Shown here: piece after piece, positions 1-9,146 of the stretch | How the letters are laid out: every line of letters starts with the position of its first letter | Numbering within the stretch: the stretch's first letter is position 1 | Assembly (NCBI RefSeq): GCF_900078315.1 | Contig: NZ_FKBS01000002.1 | Span: 126,102-190,101 of the forward strand | From: Bordetella ansorpii | GTDB lineage: Bacteria > Pseudomonadota > Gammaproteobacteria > Burkholderiales > Burkholderiaceae_B | Direction of reading: 5' to 3' | DNA: 64,000 nt | Notes under the pieces: generated by a model | Databases searched by the model: none | What the model saw: only the letters and a program-made list of their open reading frames with translations | What the model was told of the DNA's origin: nothing | Position numbers and translations under genes: made by a program

Positions 1-33
1 ACAGGCCCACGGCCCGCCTCGCGGCCAGACGCA

Positions 34-810
34 TCAGCCGAAACGGCCGGTGATGTAGTCTTCGGTTTCCTTGCGCGCCGGCTTGACGAAGATCTGGTCG
101 GTTTCGCCGAACTCCATCAGTTCGCCCAGGTACATGTAGGCGGTGTAGTCCGAGCAACGGGCCGCCTGCTGCATGTTGTGGGTCACGATGACGACGGTGT
201 AGTCGTTCTTCAGTTCGGCGATCAGCTCTTCGACCTTGGCGGTCGAGATCGGATCCAGCGCCGAGCAGGGCTCGTCCAGCAGCAGGACTTCAGGCTTGAT
301 GGCCACGCCGCGGGCGATGCACAGACGCTGCTGCTGGCCGCCGGACAGGCCGTTGCCGCTCTGGTGCAGCTTGTCCTTCACCTCGTTCCACAGGGCGGCC
401 TTGGACAGCGCCCATTCGACGCGCTCGTCCATCTCGCCCTTGCTGAGTTTCTCGAACAGACGCACGCCGAAGGCGATGTTGTCGTAGATGCTCATGGGGA
501 ACGGGGTGGGCTTCTGGAACACCATGCCGACCTTCGCACGGATCAGCGAGATGTCGGTCTTGGACGTCAGCAGGTTTTCGCCGTCGAGGATGATCTCGCC
601 CTCGGCGCGCTGGCCGGGGTACAGCTCGAACATGCGGTTGAACGTGCGCAACAGGGTCGACTTGCCGCAGCCCGACGGGCCGATGAAGGCGGTGACCTTG
701 TTTTCGCGGATCGACATATTCACGTTGCGGATCGCATGGAATTTGCCGTAATAGAAGTTGAGGTTCTTGACCTCGATCTTGCTTTTCGTAGCGGTAGCGA
801 TGTTGTCCAT
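34..810 (-). CDS. pstB: Phosphate ABC transporter ATP-binding protein PstB
   Basis: This is the ATPase of the high-affinity phosphate importer and acts at the inner face of the membrane with PstA and PstC. The 258-residue protein has Walker [10 protein letters not shown] at residues 44-52, the signature LSGGQQQR at 155-162 and Walker B LLLDEP at 176-181, followed by the switch histidine in VTHN. These match the PstB subfamily, including the [12 protein letters not shown] stretch after the Q-loop. It is the last pst gene in the window, 41 bp after pstA. In related genomes phoU and phoB follow, but that would lie off the left edge. Length is usual for the family. Confidence 0.97.
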   Translation of the reverse strand: MDNIATATKSKIEVKNLNFYYGKFHAIRNVNMSIRENKVTAFIGPSGCGKSTLLRTFNRMFELYPGQRAEGEIILDGENLLTSKTDISLIRAKVGMVFQKPTPFPMSIYDNIAFGVRLFEKLSKGEMDERVEWALSKAALWNEVKDKLHQSGNGLSGGQQQRLCIARGVAIKPEVLLLDEPCSALDPISTAKVEELIAELKNDYTVVIVTHNMQQAARCSDYTAYMYLGELMEFGETDQIFVKPARKETEDYITGRFG

Positions 811-851
811 TTGGCTTTCCTAGTGCCGGCGCCTCTGGCGCCGGCTGGCGA

Positions 852-1706
852 TCATTTACGGAACAGGTTGCGGGCCAGGATGTTGATGCCCAGCACCAGC
901 AGGGTAATCAGCGTGGCGCCTGCCCAGGCCAGGTCGTTCCAGTCCTTGAAGGGGCTGGCCGCGTACTGGTAGATGACAACCGGCAGGTTGGCCATCGGGC
1001 CGTTCATGTTGGTGGACATGAATTGGTTGGACAGCGCGGTGAACAGCAGCGGCGCGGTTTCGCCCGAGATGCGGGCGATGGCCAGCAGCACGCCGGTCAT
1101 GATGCCGGTCTTGGCGGCGCGATAGCAGATCATCATGATCATGCGCCACTTGGGGCAGCCCAGCGCGGCGGTAGCTTCGCGCAGGCTGTTGGGCACCAGC
1201 AGCAGCATGTTGTCGGTGGTGCGCACCACGACCGGGATCACCAGGATGGACAGCGCCAGGGCGCCGGCCCAGCCGGAGTAGTGACCGACCTGGGCGACGT
1301 ACACGGCGTAGATGAACAGGCCGATGATGATCGACGGCGCCGACAGCAGCACGTCGTTCAGGAAGCGCGTGGCCGGCGCCAGCCAGCCCTTCTGGCCGTA
1401 TTCGGCCAGATAGGTGCCGGCCAGGATGCCGATCGGCGTGCCGATGACAGTACCGATGGCCGCCATCAGGACGCTGCCGAAGATGGCGTTGAGCAAGCCG
1501 CCCTGCTGCCCCGGGGGGGGCGTGATTTCCGTGAACAGCGTGAACGACAGGGCGGGGGCGCCCTTGGTCAGCAGCGTCAGGATGATCCAGAACAGCCAGA
1601 ACAGGCCGAAGACCAGGGTGATCATCGACAGCGTCAACATCACCTTGTTGGTGAAATGACGCCGACGATAGATCGGGTTATTCATGTTGAGTGCCGATTG
1701 AGCCAT
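852..1706 (-). CDS. pstA: Phosphate ABC transporter permease PstA
   Basis: Inner-membrane permease subunit of the Pst phosphate importer, 284 residues with about six hydrophobic segments. The cytoplasmic coupling motif [12 protein letters not shown] lies in the C-terminal half, as expected for binding-protein-dependent permeases. The start at 1706 follows GGGAGAATACGAA, a good ribosome binding site; a second Met seven codons in (MNNPIYRR) is possible. It lies between pstC (27 bp gap) and pstB (41 bp gap) in one transcript. A run of eight C residues on the coding strand (1513-1520) falls in the periplasmic-loop codons for Thr-Pro-Pro-Pro-Gly. Confidence 0.96.
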   Translation of the reverse strand: MAQSALNMNNPIYRRRHFTNKVMLTLSMITLVFGLFWLFWIILTLLTKGAPALSFTLFTEITPPPGQQGGLLNAIFGSVLMAAIGTVIGTPIGILAGTYLAEYGQKGWLAPATRFLNDVLLSAPSIIIGLFIYAVYVAQVGHYSGWAGALALSILVIPVVVRTTDNMLLLVPNSLREATAALGCPKWRMIMMICYRAAKTGIMTGVLLAIARISGETAPLLFTALSNQFMSTNMNGPMANLPVVIYQYAASPFKDWNDLAWAGATLITLLVLGINILARNLFRK

Positions 1707-1733
1707 TTCGTATTCTCCCTTTCGGACCCAGGA

Positions 1734-2759
1734 TCAGGACTTCGCGCCCTGCGAGGCGGACAGGCGCAGCAGCATGACCTTGGAAATGGCCAGCACCACG
1801 GTGGTGATCAGGAACAGGATCAGGCCCAGTTCGAGCAGCGCGGCGCGTTGGATGCCGGCGGCTTCGTTGAACTGGTTGGCCAGCGCCGAGGCGATCGAGT
1901 TGCCAGGGGCGAACAGCGATTCGGACAGGCGGAAGGCGTTGCCGATGACGAACGTGACCGCCATCGTTTCACCCAGCGCGCGCCCCAGGCCCAGCATGAT
2001 GCCGCCGATGACGCCCGAGCTGGTGAAGGGCAGCACGACGCGCCACATCACTTCCCAGGTCGAGCAGCCCAGGCCGTAGGCCGATTCCTTCAGCATGGCC
2101 GGCACCAGTTCGAACACGTCGCGCATGACGGCCGTGATGAACGGGATGACCATGATGGACAGGATCAGGCCGGCGGTGAAGATGCCGATACCGAAGGCCG
2201 GGCCCTGGAACAGCATGCCCACGCCAGGAATGCCGCCCAGCACCGAGATCAGCAGGGGCTGCACGTATTGCTGGAAGACCGGCACGAAGACGAACAGGCC
2301 CCACATGCCGTAGATGATGGACGGGATCGCGGCCAGCATCTCGATGGCGGTGCCCAGCGGGCGACGCAGCCAGGCGGGCGACAGTTCCGTCAGGAAGATG
2401 GCAATGCCGAAGGACACCGGCACGGCGATCAGCAAGGCGATGAACGACGTGAGCAGCGTGCCGACGATGGGCACCACCGCACCGAACACCTGGTTGACCG
2501 GATCCCATTCGTTCAGCCACAGGAACGACAGGCCGTATTTGGAGATCGATTCATGGCTGCCGTAGACCAGCGAGACCATGATCGCCGCCAACAGCATGAA
2601 CACGAAGAACGCGAAGAATCGCGTCAGGTTCTTGAACAGCTTATCCATCAGCGCGTTATTGTTCTGGCTGACAGGCGGGGGAGTTCCGGCAGTCATGACC
2701 GGAGACGACGTCGCTCTGTCCGATGGAATCGAGGCGCTATTATCCATTACCGCGCTCAT
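1734..2759 (-). CDS. pstC: Phosphate ABC transporter permease PstC
   Basis: Second membrane subunit of the Pst importer, 341 residues from the start chosen here. The open frame extends 28 codons further upstream, but the ATG at 2759 is preceded by AAGGAAAG at good spacing and gives the usual N-terminus: a short polar stretch and then the first membrane segment ([13 protein letters not shown]). The coupling motif [13 protein letters not shown] is present. It follows pstS after a 158-bp gap carrying two stem-loops, and precedes pstA by 27 bp. Confidence 0.95.
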   Translation of the reverse strand: MSAVMDNSASIPSDRATSSPVMTAGTPPPVSQNNNALMDKLFKNLTRFFAFFVFMLLAAIMVSLVYGSHESISKYGLSFLWLNEWDPVNQVFGAVVPIVGTLLTSFIALLIAVPVSFGIAIFLTELSPAWLRRPLGTAIEMLAAIPSIIYGMWGLFVFVPVFQQYVQPLLISVLGGIPGVGMLFQGPAFGIGIFTAGLILSIMVIPFITAVMRDVFELVPAMLKESAYGLGCSTWEVMWRVVLPFTSSGVIGGIMLGLGRALGETMAVTFVIGNAFRLSESLFAPGNSIASALANQFNEAAGIQRAALLELGLILFLITTVVLAISKVMLLRLSASQGAKS

Positions 2760-2833
2760 GGATGGGCTTTCCTTGGGAAATCTCAGAGATGAAAAGGGGC
2801 GCCCAATGATTTGTGCGCCCCCCGGGTCTGCCA

Positions 2834-2898
2834 GCGCCGGCACATATGCCGGCGCCTGCTGCGGTTTACACGCCCAGGTAAAGCGCCTCTACCTGGGC
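2834..2898 (-). other. Two stem-loops in the pstS-pstC gap
   Basis: The 158-bp gap between the binding-protein gene and the first permease gene holds two perfect 9-bp stems. One is GCGCCGGCA/TGCCGGCGC (2834-2842 with 2847-2855, 4-nt loop). The other is GCCCAGGTA/TACCTGGGC (2872-2880 with 2890-2898, 9-nt loop), which can extend through a flanking GCGGTT/AACCGC. Neither has a T-tract. Stem-loops here commonly protect the 3' end of the binding-protein message or cause partial termination, so PstS is made in excess over the permeases; that role is inferred. Confidence 0.6.
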
Positions 2899-2917
2899 AA
2901 CCGCGGGTTTGTCCTGC

Positions 2918-3961
2918 TTACTGCCAGACAGCCTTGCCGTCAGCCGACTTGACTTCCGACTTCCACTGGCCACGGATTTCGTCCGTGACGTTCTGGGGCA
3001 GCGGCACGTAGTCCAGGGCTTCAGCAGCCTTGCCGCCGTTCTTGAAGGCCCAGTCGAAGAATTCCATGACGGCCTTGCCTTGGGCGGGCTTGTCTTGCGA
3101 CTTGTGGATCAGGATGAACGTAGCGGCGGTGATGGGCCACGAGGCGTCACCCGGTTCGTTCGTCAGGACCACGCCCATGCCGGGAGCGCTCTTCCAGTCG
3201 GCGTTCGAGGCAGCGGCGGCAAAAGCCTTCTGCTCGGGTTGCACGAACTTGCCGGCGGCGTTCTGCATTTGCGTCCAGGCCAGCTTGTTCTGCTTGGCGT
3301 AGGCGTATTCGACGTAACCGACCGAGTTCTTCAGCTGGCCAACGTAGGCGGCGACGCCTTCGTTACCCTTGCCGCCTTGACCGGTGGGCCACTTGACGTC
3401 CTTGCCTTCGCCAACCGACGACTTCCACTCGGCGTTGACCTTGGACAGGTAGTTCGTGAAGCCGAAGGTCGTGCCCGAACCGTCCGAGCGGTGAACCACG
3501 ACGATGTCAGCCGAGGGCAGCTTGACGTTCGGGTTCAGCGCCTTGATGGCGGCGTCGTCCCACTTCTTGATCTTGCCCAGGAAGATGTCGCCCAGGACCT
3601 GGCCCGACAGCTTCAGTTCGCCGGCCTTGACGCCGTCGATGTTCACCACGGCAACCGTGCCGCCGATGACGGCGGGGAATTGCAGCAGGTTGTTCTTTTC
3701 CAGATCAGCAGCCTTCAGGGGATCGTCCGAGGCGCCGAAGTCGACGGTCTTGGCCTTGATCTGTTGCTGACCGCCACCCGAACCGATCGATTGGTAGTTG
3801 ACGGCGTTGCCCGAAGCAGCCTTGTAGTCCGACGCCCACTTGGCGTAGACCGGGTACGGGAACGAAGCGCCAGCGCCGGTGATATCAACGGCGTGAGCGG
3901 CGAAAGCAGCCGCGCTCAGGGCGACCGTCAGGGAAACTTGCTTGAAGACACGTTTGAGCAT
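2918..3961 (-). CDS. pstS: Phosphate-binding periplasmic protein PstS
   Basis: Periplasmic phosphate receptor of the Pst system, 347 residues. The start at 3961 (MLKRVFKQVSLTVALS) gives a classical Sec signal peptide with a likely cut after AAFAAHA; the longer open frame upstream crosses the promoter and is not used. The mature part opens with ITGAGASFPYPVYAKW and contains GSGGGQQQIKAKTVDFGASD and VHRSDGSGTT, the phosphate-binding loops of PstS. It is the first gene of pstSCAB, and a Pho box lies 84 bp upstream of the start. Confidence 0.97.
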   Translation of the reverse strand: MLKRVFKQVSLTVALSAAAFAAHAVDITGAGASFPYPVYAKWASDYKAASGNAVNYQSIGSGGGQQQIKAKTVDFGASDDPLKAADLEKNNLLQFPAVIGGTVAVVNIDGVKAGELKLSGQVLGDIFLGKIKKWDDAAIKALNPNVKLPSADIVVVHRSDGSGTTFGFTNYLSKVNAEWKSSVGEGKDVKWPTGQGGKGNEGVAAYVGQLKNSVGYVEYAYAKQNKLAWTQMQNAAGKFVQPEQKAFAAAASNADWKSAPGMGVVLTNEPGDASWPITAATFILIHKSQDKPAQGKAVMEFFDWAFKNGGKAAEALDYVPLPQNVTDEIRGQWKSEVKSADGKAVWQ

Positions 3962-4028
3962 CGTGGTTCCTGTGCTTGTTTGAGGATTCCGGCGAGGGTC
4001 AAAGTACTTAGCCTTGACCGACAGGCGC

Positions 4029-4062
4029 ATCTTAGAAGTCGAAAATGACAAGATAGTGACAG
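4029..4062 (-). promoter_or_regulatory. Pho box and -10 element of pstSCAB
   Basis: On the minus strand, 4062 down to 4045 reads CTGTCAC-TATC-TTGTCAT: two 7-bp half-sites 4 bp apart, agreeing with the PhoB consensus CTGTCAT-N4-CTGTCAT at 12 of 14 half-site positions. A -10-like TAAGAT (4034 down to 4029) follows after 10 bp, the geometry of PhoB-activated promoters where the Pho box replaces the -35. Transcription would begin near 4022, about 60 nt before the pstS start. Confidence 0.88.
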
Positions 4063-4304
4063 TCACAAATGGCCGCCGCCCCATCCAAAAACGATACCCC
4101 GCGCTTTCAGGCACAGGACAGCCATATGTCCCTGAAAAGGCGGGAAATTATATGTTGCGACGCAACGTAGAGCGGGCCGATTCCTCTGTCAAGAAGCGCA
4201 AAGTCGTTTGAAAAACTTTCGGCAGGACCCGGCGCTGTCACCGAAGGCCGCTTCCCGGCCGCTCTCGTCCGCAGAGGGCTCGCCACAAGAACACGACGCT
4301 TTTT
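4063..4304. other. Gene-free stretch between pst promoter and ppk
   Basis: Both ppk and pstS are read leftwards, so this lies downstream of ppk and upstream of the pst promoter. I find no convincing terminator after ppk (its stop is at 4305), no tRNA-like fold and no short ORF with a ribosome binding site. Read-through from ppk into pst is therefore possible. Confidence 0.5.
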
Positions 4305-6434
4305 TTATTGCCCGAGCGTCTTCATCAGTTGGGTGTGCACGTCGTAGCCCTCGCGCCGGCTGCGCACCCGGGCATAGGTGCCGTCCGGCTGCTGCTGCCA
4401 GGCGAGCTGGTTGTCGCGCAGGGCGAACGTGAACGCCTCGTCGATGACGCGCTTCTTCAGCGCCTTGTCCTTCACCGGGAACGCGACCTCGACACGGCGG
4501 AAGAAATTGCGGTCCATCCAGTCGGCCGACGACAGGTAGACGAGCTCTTTGCCCTCGGCGTGGAAGTAGAAGACCCGCGAATGCTCCAGGAAACGTCCCA
4601 CCACCGAACGGACCCTGATGTTCTCGGACAACCCCGGCACGCCCGCCCGCAGCGTGCACACGCCGCGGATCACCAGATCGATGCGCACACCCGCCTGGCT
4701 GGCCAGATACAGCTCTTCGATCACCCGCTCTTCGAGCAGCGAGTTCATCTTGGCCATGATGTGCGCACGCTTGCCCGTGCGGGCTGCCTCGGCCTCGGCG
4801 CGGATCAGCCCGACCATGGTGTCGTGCATGGTGAACGGCGACTGCAGCAGCGCCTTCAGCGAGCGGCGCGCGCCCAGGCCGGTCAGTTGTCCGAACACCT
4901 TGTCCATGTCCTCGCACAAGTCCGGATCGGCGGTCAGCAGGCCGAAGTCGGTGTACAGCCGGGCGGTGCGCGGATGATAGTTGCCGGTGCCCAGGTGGGC
5001 GTAGCGGCGCAGCCTGCCCTGCTCGCGTCGAAGCACCAGCGCCATCTTGGCGTGCGTCTTGTGGGCGACCACGCCGTACACCACGTGCGCGCCCACCTCT
5101 TCGAGGCGCGCCGCCCAGTTCATGTTGGTCTGCTCGTCGAAGCGCGCCATCAGCTCGACCACCACCGTCACTTCCTTGCCTGCGCGCGCGGCGGCCAGCA
5201 GGATCTTCATCAGTTCGGAGTCTTCGCCGGTACGGTAGATGGTCTGCTTGATGGCCATCACGTCCGGGTCCAGGGCCGCCGCCGTCAGGAAATCGATGAC
5301 CGGCTGGAACGACTGGTACGGATGGTGCAGCAGGTGATCGCGCTCGGCCACGGCCGCGAACAGCTCGGCGGGCTTGTCGCCCACCCGGTCGAACGGGGCC
5401 GGCACCACGGCGTGGTAAGACGGAAACAGCAGGTCGGGACGCGCGTCGTTGCTGCAAAGCTGCATCAGGCGCGACAGGTTCACCGGGCCATTGACCCGGT
5501 AGGTATCCACCGGCGTCAGCGAGAACTCGCGCTGCAGATAGGCTTCCAGGTCGGGCGGCGTCAGCCGGTCGATCTCCAGGCGCACAGCCGCGCCGAAATT
5601 GCGTTGCGACAATTCGCCCTGCAAGGCCAGGCGCAGGTTGGTGACTTCCTCCTCGTCGACGAACAGATCGCTGTTGCGGGTGACACGCCACTGATAGCAG
5701 CCGCGGATCTCCAGCCCCGGGAACAGTTCGCCGACGAACGCGCGCAACAGCGACGTCAGCAGCACATAGCCGTCGGGATGGCCCGACACCTCGGCCGGCA
5801 TGCGGATCAGGCGCGGCAGCGCGCGCGGCGCCTGCACCACCGCAATGGAGGCGCGGCGGCCGAACGCATCGGCGCCATGCAGCGCCACGATGAAGTTCAG
5901 GCTCTTGTTGTAGACGCGGGGAAACGGGTGGGAAGGATCCAGCCCGATCGGGGTCAGCAGCGGCATGACCTCGCGGTTGAACACGTCGCGCGCCCAGTCG
6001 AGCTGCTGCTCGTTCCATTCGGAAGCGTGCAGCAGCACGATGCCCTCGGACTGCAGGCCCGGCAGGATCTCGCTGTTGAGCAGCTCGTACTGCCGCTCGA
6101 CCAGCTTGTGCACCTTGGCCTGCACCCGCTCGAAGGCCTCGCCCGGCGTCAGGCCGTCGCAGCCGACCGCGCCCGGCGTCAGGCGCTGCTGCTCTTTCAG
6201 GCTGGAGATGCGGATTTCGAAGAACTCGTCCAGGTTGGCGCTGACGATGCAGACGTAGCGCAGCCGTTCCAGCAGCGGCACGCGGGGATTCTCGGCCATG
6301 GCCAGCACCCGCTCGTTGAACTTGAGCAGCGACAGCTCACGGTTGAGCATGCGTGGCTCTGCGTTACGGGGGGCCGTGCCGGCCGTGTCGGCGGATTGCG
6401 ATTCCTGGCGTTTGTCGAGTTCCTGGTTTGTCAT
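4305..6434 (-). CDS. ppk: Polyphosphate kinase 1
   Basis: Makes inorganic polyphosphate from ATP, reversibly, through a phosphohistidine enzyme. The 709-residue protein has the PPK1 order: an N-terminal domain (LNRELSLLKFNERVLAMAE, SANLDEFFEIR), the middle domain, and the catalytic C-terminal domains with AHLGTGNYHPRTARLYTDFG, which carries the phosphorylated His. About 28 polar residues precede the conserved start of the family; the Met at residue 29 is an alternative start. No strong ribosome binding site precedes 6434. It is divergent from ppx (186 bp between starts) and sits behind pst. Confidence 0.96.
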   Translation of the reverse strand: MTNQELDKRQESQSADTAGTAPRNAEPRMLNRELSLLKFNERVLAMAENPRVPLLERLRYVCIVSANLDEFFEIRISSLKEQQRLTPGAVGCDGLTPGEAFERVQAKVHKLVERQYELLNSEILPGLQSEGIVLLHASEWNEQQLDWARDVFNREVMPLLTPIGLDPSHPFPRVYNKSLNFIVALHGADAFGRRASIAVVQAPRALPRLIRMPAEVSGHPDGYVLLTSLLRAFVGELFPGLEIRGCYQWRVTRNSDLFVDEEEVTNLRLALQGELSQRNFGAAVRLEIDRLTPPDLEAYLQREFSLTPVDTYRVNGPVNLSRLMQLCSNDARPDLLFPSYHAVVPAPFDRVGDKPAELFAAVAERDHLLHHPYQSFQPVIDFLTAAALDPDVMAIKQTIYRTGEDSELMKILLAAARAGKEVTVVVELMARFDEQTNMNWAARLEEVGAHVVYGVVAHKTHAKMALVLRREQGRLRRYAHLGTGNYHPRTARLYTDFGLLTADPDLCEDMDKVFGQLTGLGARRSLKALLQSPFTMHDTMVGLIRAEAEAARTGKRAHIMAKMNSLLEERVIEELYLASQAGVRIDLVIRGVCTLRAGVPGLSENIRVRSVVGRFLEHSRVFYFHAEGKELVYLSSADWMDRNFFRRVEVAFPVKDKALKKRVIDEAFTFALRDNQLAWQQQPDGTYARVRSRREGYDVHTQLMKTLGQ

Positions 6435-6582
6435 GGAAGAAATGAAGGTGTTCGAGCCGTCACACTGCGGTAATCAGTGTCCCAAACCATAAGGGTACGT
6501 CAAAACGTCCCCAATACGCGCCGCCAAGCCATTGTTCCGCAAGCGGAAACGCGATCCGTGCCCGCCAATCCCCTCCTCTCTC

Positions 6583-6588
6583 TATAAT
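6583..6588 (+). promoter_or_regulatory. -10 element of the ppx promoter
   Basis: A perfect TATAAT lies 33 bp before the ATG at 6621. No good -35 hexamer is seen 16-18 bp upstream. It places the transcript start near 6595, which excludes the upstream TTG at 6594 as the translation start. Confidence 0.55.
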
Positions 6589-6620
6589 TCCGGTTGATCT
6601 ATAGCCTTACAACGAGCCGC

Positions 6621-8111
6621 ATGGACCATTTATTGGCCGCCGTGGACCTGGGGTCCAACAGTTTTCGCCTTTCGATCGGGCGCGTCGTCCAACAGGACGG
6701 CGTCGCCCAGATCTACCAGATCGACCGCCTGAAGGAAACCGTGCGCCTGGCCGCCGGCCTGGATGCCGACAAGCGCCTTTCCGCCGAGGCCGTGGACCGC
6801 GCCGTCGCGGTACTGCAGCGTTTCGGTGAGCGCCTGCGCAGCTTCCACCCCAACCGGGTGCGCGCGGTCGCCACCAATACCTTCCGGGTGGCGCGCAACA
6901 CGCAGGAATTCATGCCCCAGGCGGAAGCCGCGCTGGGCTTCCCCATCGAAGTGATCGCCGGCCGCGAAGAGGCCCGCCTGATCTACCTGGGCGTGATGCA
7001 CAGCCTGCCGCCCTCGGCCGAGAAACGCCTGGTCATCGACATCGGCGGCGGCTCCACCGAAGTCATCATCGGCAAGGGTTTCGAGCCCAACCTGATGTCC
7101 TCGCTGTACATGGGCTGCGTCAGCTACAGCCGACAGTTCTTCGGCGACGGCCTGGTCGATGCGCACCAGATGAAGCAGGCCGAACTGGCCGCGCGCCGCG
7201 AAATCGAAGTCATCGCCAAGCAATACCGCAAGATGGGCTGGAAGGAAGCCTACGGCTCGTCCGGCACGGCCAAGGCCTTGTTCGCCATCCTGCAAGAGTG
7301 CGGTTTCTCGCAGGATGGCATCACGCGCTCGGGCATGAACAAGCTGAAGGAACGGATCATCCGTTCCGGCCGCGTCATCCCGTCCGAACTGCCCGGCATC
7401 AAGCTCGAGCGCGCCGACGTGCTGCCGGGCGGCCTGGCCATCATGAGCGCCCTGTTCGACGAACTGGGCATCGACGCCATGCACACCGGAGACGGCGCGC
7501 TGCGCCTGGGCGTGCTGTATGACCTGCTGGGCCGCGACGACGAGCACGACAAGCGCGACGAATCCGTGCGCCAGTTCATGAAGCGCTATCACGTCGATGT
7601 CAATCAGGCGCGCCGCGTGCGCGCGGCCGCGCAGGACTTCTACGACAGCGTCATCACCGAACCCACCGACGACACGGCCCACCTGCGTCATGCGCTGGGC
7701 TGGGCCGCCGACCTGCACGAAGTGGGCCTGTCGATCGCGCACAACACGTATCACAAGCACACGGCTTATGTGCTCGAGAACGCCGACATGCCGGGCTTCT
7801 CTCGCGCCGACCAGCAACTGCTGGCCATGCTGGTGCTGGGCCACTTGGGCAAGCTGGCCAAGCTCGAACCGCTGGCGCCGCAGCGCGATCAATGGATGGC
7901 GGTCCTGTGCCTGCGCCTGGCGGTCCTGCTGTTCCGCCGCCGCGAAGACCTCTCGCCCATTCCCGTGCGCCTGTCTGTAAAGGGGGATTCGATCGTGGTC
8001 CGGGTCGATGGCGCATGGCTGTCGCGCCATCCGCTGAGCGACTTCACCCTGCGCGCCGAAGAGGCGGAATGGCGCAAGGTGGGCTTCTCGTTCGAGCTGC
8101 TCGAACTCTGA
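6621..8111 (+). CDS. ppx: Exopolyphosphatase (Ppx/GppA family)
   Basis: Removes terminal phosphate from polyphosphate; family members can also act on pppGpp. The 496-residue protein shows the actin-like ATPase fold signatures: phosphate-1 loop AAVDLGSNSFRLSIGRV at the N-terminus and VIDIGGGSTEVIIGKG near residue 142. A C-terminal HD-like helical part has HALGWAADLHEVG. The ATG at 6621 is chosen because a TATAAT promoter element sits just upstream of the longer TTG alternative. Divergent from ppk and convergent with the acyltransferase gene at 8292. Confidence 0.95.
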   Translation: MDHLLAAVDLGSNSFRLSIGRVVQQDGVAQIYQIDRLKETVRLAAGLDADKRLSAEAVDRAVAVLQRFGERLRSFHPNRVRAVATNTFRVARNTQEFMPQAEAALGFPIEVIAGREEARLIYLGVMHSLPPSAEKRLVIDIGGGSTEVIIGKGFEPNLMSSLYMGCVSYSRQFFGDGLVDAHQMKQAELAARREIEVIAKQYRKMGWKEAYGSSGTAKALFAILQECGFSQDGITRSGMNKLKERIIRSGRVIPSELPGIKLERADVLPGGLAIMSALFDELGIDAMHTGDGALRLGVLYDLLGRDDEHDKRDESVRQFMKRYHVDVNQARRVRAAAQDFYDSVITEPTDDTAHLRHALGWAADLHEVGLSIAHNTYHKHTAYVLENADMPGFSRADQQLLAMLVLGHLGKLAKLEPLAPQRDQWMAVLCLRLAVLLFRRREDLSPIPVRLSVKGDSIVVRVDGAWLSRHPLSDFTLRAEEAEWRKVGFSFELLEL

Positions 8112-8181
8112 AGAAAAAGCCGTGCCGGGAGGCGCTTGTCTTCGTGCGGACGAGCTACCGCGGACGAATCACGTCGGACGG

Positions 8182-8289
8182 TTACGGCGCGACGTTGGTT
8201 TCCCGTTCGAGCTGGTCGAGCTCCAGCAGAAGCTGCCGCGTCACGCGCTGCATAAACCGGAGTCGGGCGCGACGCAGCAGATTGCGCAT
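8182..8289 (-). CDS. Possible 35-residue basic protein
   Basis: A short frame starts at 8289, inside TGATCATG, two bases after the stop of the acyltransferase gene, and has a GGAG about 9 nt upstream of its ATG. The product, MRNLLRRARLRFMQRVTRQL then an acidic tail, would be a basic amphipathic helix that could lie on a membrane surface. I do not recognise a family. It may be translationally coupled to the acyltransferase, or may be chance. Confidence 0.35.
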   Translation of the reverse strand: MRNLLRRARLRFMQRVTRQLLLELDQLERETNVAP

Positions 8290-8291
8290 GA

Positions 8292-9086
8292 TCAGCGCTC
8301 CGCGCGATCCAGGCCGAAATGGCGGCGATAGCGCTCGTCCATGCCAGCCATGGTCAGCAACACGGGGAAGTCGGCCGCATTGAAATCCGGATCCCAGGCC
8401 GGTTCGCCACAGACTTTGGCGCCCAGCTTCAGATAACCCTTGATCAGCGGCGGCACGCGTGCCGGCAGCGTGCTGTTCAGGCGCTCGACCGGGTAGCGGT
8501 GCAGCGGCTTGACGCGCGGCGTGTTCGGATCCTGGAGATGCTTGGACACCGTGCGCCACACTTCGGCGGCCGTGACGCCGTCGTCGCGCAGGCTGACGCT
8601 GGCGCAACCCAGCAGGTAGCTGTAGCCGCCGCGGCGCAGGAACTCGGCCAGGCCGGACCACAGCAGCATGATGACGGCGCCGCTGCGATGGTCGGCGTGC
8701 GTGCACGAACGGCCCACTTCGACCAGTTGCTCGCGCAGGCTACCCAGGCCGGACAGGTCGAATTCGGATTCGGAATAGTAGCCGCCGGCTTCGCGGGCCT
8801 TCTCGGGGGTCAGGATACGATAGGTGCCCACCACCCGATTGGTATCGAGTTCGCGTACCATCAGGTGTTCGCACCAGGGGTCGAAGCGATCCTGCTCGAT
8901 GCCGTCCTGGGCATCGGGGAAGACGGCGCCCATGTCTTCGGTGAAAACGGTGTAGCGCAGGCGTTGGATCTGCTCGACTTCCTCGCTGGTGCGAGCCAAG
9001 CCGACAGCGAGTCCGCGCGGGGCGGGACCCGACCAATTCTGAGCGCCCTCGGCGCTGCCAGTGTCGATGCGTGCTAATTCAAGCAT
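8292..9086 (-). CDS. OlsB-like GNAT N-acyltransferase
   Basis: A 264-residue member of the acyl-ACP-dependent GNAT group that includes OlsB, which puts a 3-hydroxyacyl chain on ornithine to make lyso-ornithine lipid. Supporting stretches are QRLRYTVFTEDMGA near the N-terminus, VVGTYRILTP, the acyl-donor-site region LVEVGRSCTHADHRSGAVI, and LIKGYLKLGAKVCGEPAWD, characteristic of this family. The start follows AGGAG at 9-nt spacing. No OlsA partner is adjacent, so another N-acyl product is possible. It neighbours the phosphate and polyphosphate genes, and a Pho-box-like site lies 43 bp upstream. Confidence 0.8.
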   Translation of the reverse strand: MLELARIDTGSAEGAQNWSGPAPRGLAVGLARTSEEVEQIQRLRYTVFTEDMGAVFPDAQDGIEQDRFDPWCEHLMVRELDTNRVVGTYRILTPEKAREAGGYYSESEFDLSGLGSLREQLVEVGRSCTHADHRSGAVIMLLWSGLAEFLRRGGYSYLLGCASVSLRDDGVTAAEVWRTVSKHLQDPNTPRVKPLHRYPVERLNSTLPARVPPLIKGYLKLGAKVCGEPAWDPDFNAADFPVLLTMAGMDERYRRHFGLDRAER

Positions 9087-9128
9087 TGCGCGGAACTCCT
9101 AAATATCCTGCCAGTTTGGACGCGCGTC

Positions 9129-9146
9129 ATGTCAGTAATCTGACTG
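9129..9146 (-). promoter_or_regulatory. Possible weak Pho box upstream of the OlsB-like gene
   Basis: The minus strand reads CAGTCAG-ATTA-CTGACAT, two half-sites with the 7-4-7 spacing of a Pho box and 11 of 14 matches to the consensus. It is also a dyad (GTCAG-ATTA-CTGAC), so a different dimeric regulator could bind. Its distance from the start (43 bp) would suit an activator-dependent promoter. Confidence 0.35.
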
